NCBI GenBank assembly: GCA_946811695.1
Contig: OX328125.1
Coordinates: forward strand, 50,564,185 to 50,628,184
Length of the DNA stretch: 64,000 bases
Direction: 5' to 3'
DNA from: Gonocerus acuteangulatus
Lineage: Eukaryota; Arthropoda; Insecta; Hemiptera; Coreidae
Position 1 is the stretch's first letter; every line of letters starts with the position of its first letter. The notes under the pieces are model-generated. The model made no database searches. It had not been told where the DNA came from and saw nothing but the letters and a program-made list of their open reading frames with translations. Positions 59,256 through 64,000 of the stretch are shown in pieces. The position numbers and the translations under genes are program-made.

Positions 59256-59759
59256 GTGATTAGAACAGCTGTTTTTTTTTACTTTGTTCTTTTTAATCAT
59301 TTTATATATTTTTAACTTAAATAAGATTTAGCACAGTTGTTTTACAATCCGAATGATGGTTCAAATATTTGCCTTAATTTAATAAATTTTATTTATGGAT
59401 CTCAGTTGTTTCATATGAGTGTTTTATGGTCTTTACATGCAAATAACGTTTTTTAATTTACTTCAATTAAGTTAATTGTCTCTATTTCTGTTATAATATT
59501 AAGGTATTTGTTATGATATTTCTTTCCAAAAGTGGCTGTTTTTACTTAAATCACTTGAAATAGTTACTGTATTTTGCAAATGTTACCACTTTAATATATA
59601 TGGCAGTTATTATCATCTGACATTTCTTTTTTTAGGGTGTAAATTGGATGTTTCTTTCTGTCTGATTTATCTACATGCGTTTGTTGCATTAAAACCCTTA
59701 GTTAAGCTATAAGTTTGTGTTGACAGTGTTTTTTTTTTGTTTATTTTATAGGATGGTAA

Positions 59760-60085
59760 TTCTGAGCGAAAGCTGCCCAGACTCCTATCTTCATGAAACT
59801 TTGTATACTTATTCAATTTAAGCTAATTAAGAATAAAAACGTGAAAAAAGCTGGTGGTAACAACTAGAACAGTATTTATTAAGCACTAAAGTTGACTGTT
59901 ATACAGGCTATAAACGAGTTGTATCATAACATTACGAGCTGTATCATAACAATAAAAACTAATTACTCGTTTGCGACATTTTGTTTTCACGTTTTTATTC
60001 TTAATTGGGTTGAAATGAATAAGTATACAAAGTTTTAGGAAAATCGGAGTTGAAACAATTTTGGCTCTCCCAATTTGACATCCCT
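59760..60085. mobile_element. Inverted-repeat element in Sos intron 1
   Basis: Arms about 59760-59852 and 59988-60085 pair over CTTTGTATACTTATTCAATT / TGAATAAGTATACAAAG and AAGAATAAAAACGTGAAAA / TTTTCACGTTTTTATTCTT. The loop carries TTATTAAGCACTAAAGTTGA, shared with the element at 51074-51623. Confidence 0.65.
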
Positions 60086-60389
60086 GCGCATGCAAGTCAA
60101 TTCTGTTCTTTGTTTCTACATTAGTTTGCTAAATGCATATTTTGTTTACGTTGTCTGGACCCTGTTAGGATTGAATTTTGTTAATCAGATATTTTGATTA
60201 TTTCTTTATCTTTTATTCGTATACTCATATTCTTAGCAGGTGGAGGAAATGAGCAAAATATATTAGCAATTGGTCAACTGATATTTATTTTGATAATATT
60301 TTGACATTTCTTATATTTAACAGAAGTGGTATATCATTATCTAGTTTGTTTTATATTCTTTCTACAACAAAAGGAAAGCCTTGAATGGA

Positions 60390-60560
60390 CTTAAGTTTTA
60401 AAGTGTTAAGTTTCTGTTCCTAGGGGATTTGGGTTTGATTCATACTGGTCAGGGGTGGAATTGTTTCGAGAAAAGGAAAGTTATTACGTCTAACCTGGCA
60501 AGAAAAGGATGGTAACCTGTAGATTACCCTGTTCTATCAATTTGAGTTATCAATATTTTA
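60390..60560 (+). mobile_element. SINE-1 copy, diverged, in Sos intron 1
   Basis: GTGTTAAGTTTCTGTTCC, GATTTGGGTTTGATTCATAC (decayed B box), AGGGGTGGAATTG and GGATGGTAACCTGTAGATTA match SINE-1 in order. Confidence 0.55.
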
Positions 60561-60570
60561 AACAAAATAA

Positions 60571-61340
60571 AGAGATGCCTTGTATTATTCAAAAGTGCAG
60601 GGACAAATTATAGTTACCATCTCTGAAAAAAGCTTTACGCAAACCTAGTTTAAGCATTTCTTGCAAAAATGCTTTGACTTGTCATCCTTGCTGTCAATTC
60701 AGTAGCTCATGAGTCCGGGTGACCATTCTTTAGGGGTTCGAACTTCACCAATCTTTGTGCTAGGAGCCTTGTTTCCCTAAAGGTTGAAATTTTCCTTAAA
60801 ATTACACCAATTCCGCATTTCAACTTGATTAGAGGGATTGGATTGCTCAGTACAGTAACTCGTTCCGCTTATTCAGGATCTGAACTCAGTAAACTTTCCA
60901 ATTCAAAAGATGAATCTCCAACTTCATTGTCACTTGACAAAAAAATATTGTTTCTTAAAAGTTCATTTATTAATTCAATGTATTTCGGATCTGTCAAATT
61001 AAAGTACTTTTAGATGCGCTGACCATGCTGCTAAAGAAGTCACTTCTGCGGGAACGTTGAATCATATTGAACCATCAACAACATACAGGAGAAATAACAA
61101 TCGATGTTTGTGCAAATTAACATAACTTAATGAGTGTCAGCTGTTTATCAAATTTAGTTTGGAAGTACATTGGTGGACAAGTTTAAAAATAACTTCCTTT
61201 AGGTAATACAACTTTTTATAAAAGTTGCTGGGCGTGGGGATTAAGTAGTTATTTCATACACTTCTTGTTAGGAAAATTTTCATGATCGCGTAGAAAATTG
61301 TTTGATTGCTCAAAAGTAATTGCAGGAAATTTTTCGAAGA
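60571..61340. other. Intron sequence without recognisable element
   Basis: Part of Sos intron 1. A 62-codon frame (60825-61013) has no recognised content. Confidence 0.45.
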
Positions 61341-62405
61341 TTATAATAAAATATTTACCTTTTTAACTCTTAGGCTTCCACGGTCCGAGTCATTACAAAT
61401 ATTAAAGTCTTCTGGTATTGACCGTGTCACAAACTTCTTTGCCGACGTTTCGCTAGTCTGAGAATGAGGATGTTCTTCTAGTTGTTCAGTATAAATACTC
61501 GTCTTTGTATTCATCCGCGGGCGTAATCTGCTCTTCCATGTATCTGATTGGTTGGTCCCTGTCTTGCTTGAACCTGGTTGGTGGGTTCCATCTGGACCGT
61601 TGACTGGTTGAATTTCGTTTCTTCTTTTTTCCTTCGGCTTAATCACCGGATGCCATAATTTGCTGAGCCTATACCCATCTTCTTTGTTAAAATTTTCCGG
61701 GCAGCGTACTATCTCTATGGCTTCCCTAATGATCCGTTCTTGGTAGTTCTCTATTTTCGCCAGAATACTTACTTTGTCGAACTGGATTGCATGATTTGTG
61801 TTGTAGAAGTGTTCTGCTACAGCCGATTTTTCAGTATTGCCATTCTTAACCGTCTTCACATGTTCAGAGATTCTTGTACATACCAATCTACCTGTTTGCC
61901 CAATGTACTCCTTTCCGCAGGAGCACGGAATACTATAGACACCTGGTGATCTTAGCTTCAGATTATCCTTGGGGTTATTTATTATTTGACTTATCTTGCA
62001 GTCAGTGGTGTAAACTGTTTTGATGTTATGTTTCTTTAGGATCTTTGTAATCTTCTCTGTGGTTCCTTTCACGTAGGGGAGGATTACTCTTTTCGCATTT
62101 GGGTCTTCCTGTACTCCCTTTTTCGTTGCCTTCATATTTCTTTTGGCTTTGGTGGCGTGTCTCTTTATAACCTCGTCCGTGTACCCGTTTTTTCTTAATG
62201 CTGATTTCAGGTGTCTTTCTTCTTTTCTGAGAAGGGTTGGTTGGGAAATCAATCAAAGTGTTCTTCTGGGCTGGGTGGTGATGAGAAGCTGTGTTTAGGT
62301 ATCTATCTGTGTGAGTCGGTTTTCTGTAAACCGAATGTTCTAGACGGTCTCCAATCTTCTCTACTTTCACATCCAGGAACGGCAATACCCCGTCTTCTTC
62401 AATTT
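61341..62405 (-). pseudogene. Penelope-like element 3' half (RT end plus GIY-YIG), 5' truncated
   Basis: On the minus strand from 62405: EEDGVLPFLDVKVEKIGDRL...YRKPTHTDRYLNTASHHHPA is the C-terminal end of a PLE reverse transcriptase. A short deletion and frame change near 62250 then lead into a 303-codon frame: QPTLLRKEERHLKSALRKNG, and the GIY-YIG endonuclease core GVYSIPCSCGKEYIGQTGR with the following VCTRISEHVKTVKNG...SAVAEHFYNTNH. It ends past TRSIPEDFNICND. Near the 3' end CTAGCGAAACGTCGG (61443-61457 in reverse) is the PLE terminal motif. GIY-YIG plus RT fusion is diagnostic of Penelope-like elements. It lies inside Sos intron 1, antisense to the gene. Confidence 0.88.
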
Positions 62406-62781
62406 AATGACAAATATTATAAACAGGTAGAAGGTGCCAGCATGGGTTCACCACTCAGCCCAATAGCAGCAGAAATATACATGGAGGAGTTTGAGAAGAC
62501 AGCTATAACAACTGCGGAGTGGAAACCAAGGCATTGGTTTAGATATGTGGACGATACTTTCGTGATTTGGCCTCATGGGAAGAAGAAACTAGAACATTTT
62601 TTCGAACACATTAACAAGATGCACGAAAACATAAAGTTCACCATGGAAATTGAAGAAGACGGGGTATTGCCGTTCCTGGATGTGAAAGTAGAGAAGATTG
62701 GAGACCGTCTAGAACATTCGGTTTACAGAAAACCGACTCACACAGATAGATACCTAAACGCAGCTTCTCATCACCACCCAG
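62402..62781 (+). pseudogene. Penelope-like RT core fragment, inverted
   Basis: Plus-strand frame: FNDKYYKQVEGASMGSPLSP (RT motif B region), RYVDDTFVIW with the catalytic YVDD, then PFLDVKVEKIGDRLEHSVYR...LNAASHHHP. The last 135 bases (62647-62781) are an almost identical inverted copy of 62271-62405. Both ends are truncated: no N-terminal RT motifs and no GIY-YIG. It stands head-to-head with the antisense piece. Confidence 0.85.
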
Positions 62782-63165
62782 GAGACTGATTTCTGGGCTC
62801 ATCCAATGATTCACCTGATAGTAATGGCAGTGGTGGTGGTTCTTCACTCGATTTGGACAAGGCCTCAGCTTCGAGATCCTTACTTAGTGTATCAGTATTG
62901 TGGGGCTTATCCAAGCAGTAATAGATGTCGAGTCGAGATGCCAGGTAGGCGTCGACATTCCATTTCCTGATCTTCGGGGACAATTGAAGAGTCTTTCATG
63001 CGGCGTATTATTGGCTGCAGTGCAGATTAAGGATCTTATAGAATAAAGTGCATCAAGTAATACTGATTTCCAACCTTGAGATTTCAGGGCTAATTCTACT
63101 TTATTCCAGATTATACCGTTATATTCCTCAACTTGGCCATTTCCTTGTGGATTGTAAGGTGTAGT
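62782..63165 (-). pseudogene. LTR-retrotransposon integrase fragment
   Basis: Minus-strand frame: TPYNPQGNGQVEEYNGIIWN, KVELALKSQGWKSVLLDALY, SIRSLICTAANNTPHERLFN, CPRRSGNGMSTPTW. This is the C-terminal part of a Ty3/Gypsy-type integrase core (TPYxPxGNGQVERxN; the catalytic Glu is present as VEE). A frame change near 62930 leads into an acidic/Pro tail (SSEEPPPLPLLSGESLDEPR). A few residues before WKSVLLDAL appear deleted. No LTR or RT was seen. It abuts the PLE fragment at about 62781. Confidence 0.7.
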
Positions 63166-63606
63166 TCAAGTGAACAAACAAACAATAGACACTTTATCGT
63201 TTATTACCTGCCTGTTTCATTTTGGATACAAATTTTAACTTTTGTAAACGTTTATGAAAATAGCTTAGGATCAAACTTACATAGTCCTATATTCTCGTCA
63301 TTGACATTTCTTCCTGAAGGGAGGGAGTCCATAGCCAAAGAACAACAACCTACAGGACAAGTTCTTTTCCATGCTTTGGGGCGTTATTTCTTTTCTTGTC
63401 TAAGACAATTAATTTTAATTAATTTTTTTAAAAAATTAGATTTTTCTACATTCAGTGACCTGCTGTCGTAATTTAAAATTTTCTGTTTCATCTCTGCTTT
63501 CTTTTTGTGTATCAATCTTTTTCTAAAGTGTGTATATATGTATGTATGAATGTGTGTCAGTGAGTATGTATACATACAAGTTGTAATAAAAAGAATTTTG
63601 TTACAG

Positions 63607-63773
63607 GTGTTGGAACAGGTCCATCCATCACTGCGGGCTCGAGATGATGCTCTCGACTATGTTGAGGGCCTAATCTTACGGCTACTTGGAATGCTTTGTT
63701 CCCATCCAACACCACACAGCCCAGCAGATGTTGAAGAACGAGTTCGTAAAACATTCCCTAGCCCCATAGACAG
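63607..63773 (+). CDS. Sos: Sos (Ras GEF) coding exon 2
   Basis: Preceded by the acceptor TTTTGTTACAG (AG at 63605-63606) and followed by a GTTAGC donor; 167 bases, phase 0 in and phase 2 out. It encodes [20 protein letters not shown], then [14 protein letters not shown]..., then [16 protein letters not shown]. This is the start of the N-terminal histone-fold domain of Sos, matching human VHPTLESNDDALQYVEELI and DVEERVQKSFPHPIDK and the VLEQVHPR start in Drosophila. The +3 position of the donor is T rather than A/G, a weaker but acceptable site. The remaining exons (PH, REM, CDC25, Pro-rich tail) lie beyond the window; 63774-64000 is intron. Confidence 0.93.
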
Positions 63774-64000
63774 GTTAGCCATCAAAATTTCATATATATG
63801 TTCTTCCTATATTTATTATATTTGCCTGAAGAGAAATTTTTTGGAAAGCTCTCATAAAAGTAACCGCATTTCTTTAAGAATTATATTTTCTTTGCATTTG
63901 TTATTTTAGAGCTCAATGCCATAAATGTGTTGGCTCATTGTAGTCAATTTATTTTTTACTTTCCTTATGATGTACATATCAGACAGTTTAAAGTTTAATC

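Overview
The window looks like animal, almost certainly arthropod, nuclear DNA. It is AT-rich, full of (TA)n microsatellites and dominated by transposable elements of types common in arthropods: a Jockey-like LINE, Penelope-like elements (PLEs), a mariner relic, hAT-like MITEs and foldbacks, tRNA-derived SINEs and palindromic repeats. No tRNA, rRNA, CRISPR or bacterial-type operon was seen. The species cannot be fixed from the sequence.

Only one host gene is well supported. The right end holds the first two coding exons of a Son-of-sevenless (Sos) Ras guanine-nucleotide exchange factor on the plus strand: exon 1 at 59145-59255 and exon 2 at 63607-63773, separated by a 4.35-kb intron. Upstream lie a perfect NRF-1-type palindrome and a YY1-type site. 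The intron is a TE sink, holding an inverted-repeat element, a SINE, two head-to-head PLE fragments and a retrotransposon integrase relic.

Layout: 1-9514 is a near-identical direct duplication (copy A 1-4825, copy B 6280-9514; B lacks 1591 bp). Between the copies are a broken transposase gene and a 175-bp foldback. Copy A carries a 1.3-kb palindrome. 9513-28150 is a mosaic of SINEs, a recurrent family ending in a hairpin plus CTAA (Helitron-like tip), a nested hAT-like MITE with 8-bp target duplications, PLE motifs and a G/C-tipped MITE that carries a SINE. 28152-28435 is a 142-bp tandem duplication. 28891-30741 is a 1.85-kb hAT-like foldback packed with ACTTCCGG/CCGGAAGT motifs. 33524-34021 is a 498-bp near-perfect palindrome. 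35131-39807 is an apparently full-length but mutated Jockey-like LINE with 12-bp target duplications. 39.8-53.2 kb is more repeats and a mariner relic. 53.2-58.7 kb is very AT-rich with SINEs and no clear gene.

The elements record a stratigraphy of insertions: hAT MITE into the CTAA family, SINE into a MITE, and Jockey into an older LINE RNase H relic. I found no convincing new biochemical system. The most unusual objects are the ETS-motif-rich giant foldback, the duplicated palindromic block, and the recurrent hammerhead-like PLE motifs. All family names rest on reading motifs by eye; no database search was run.
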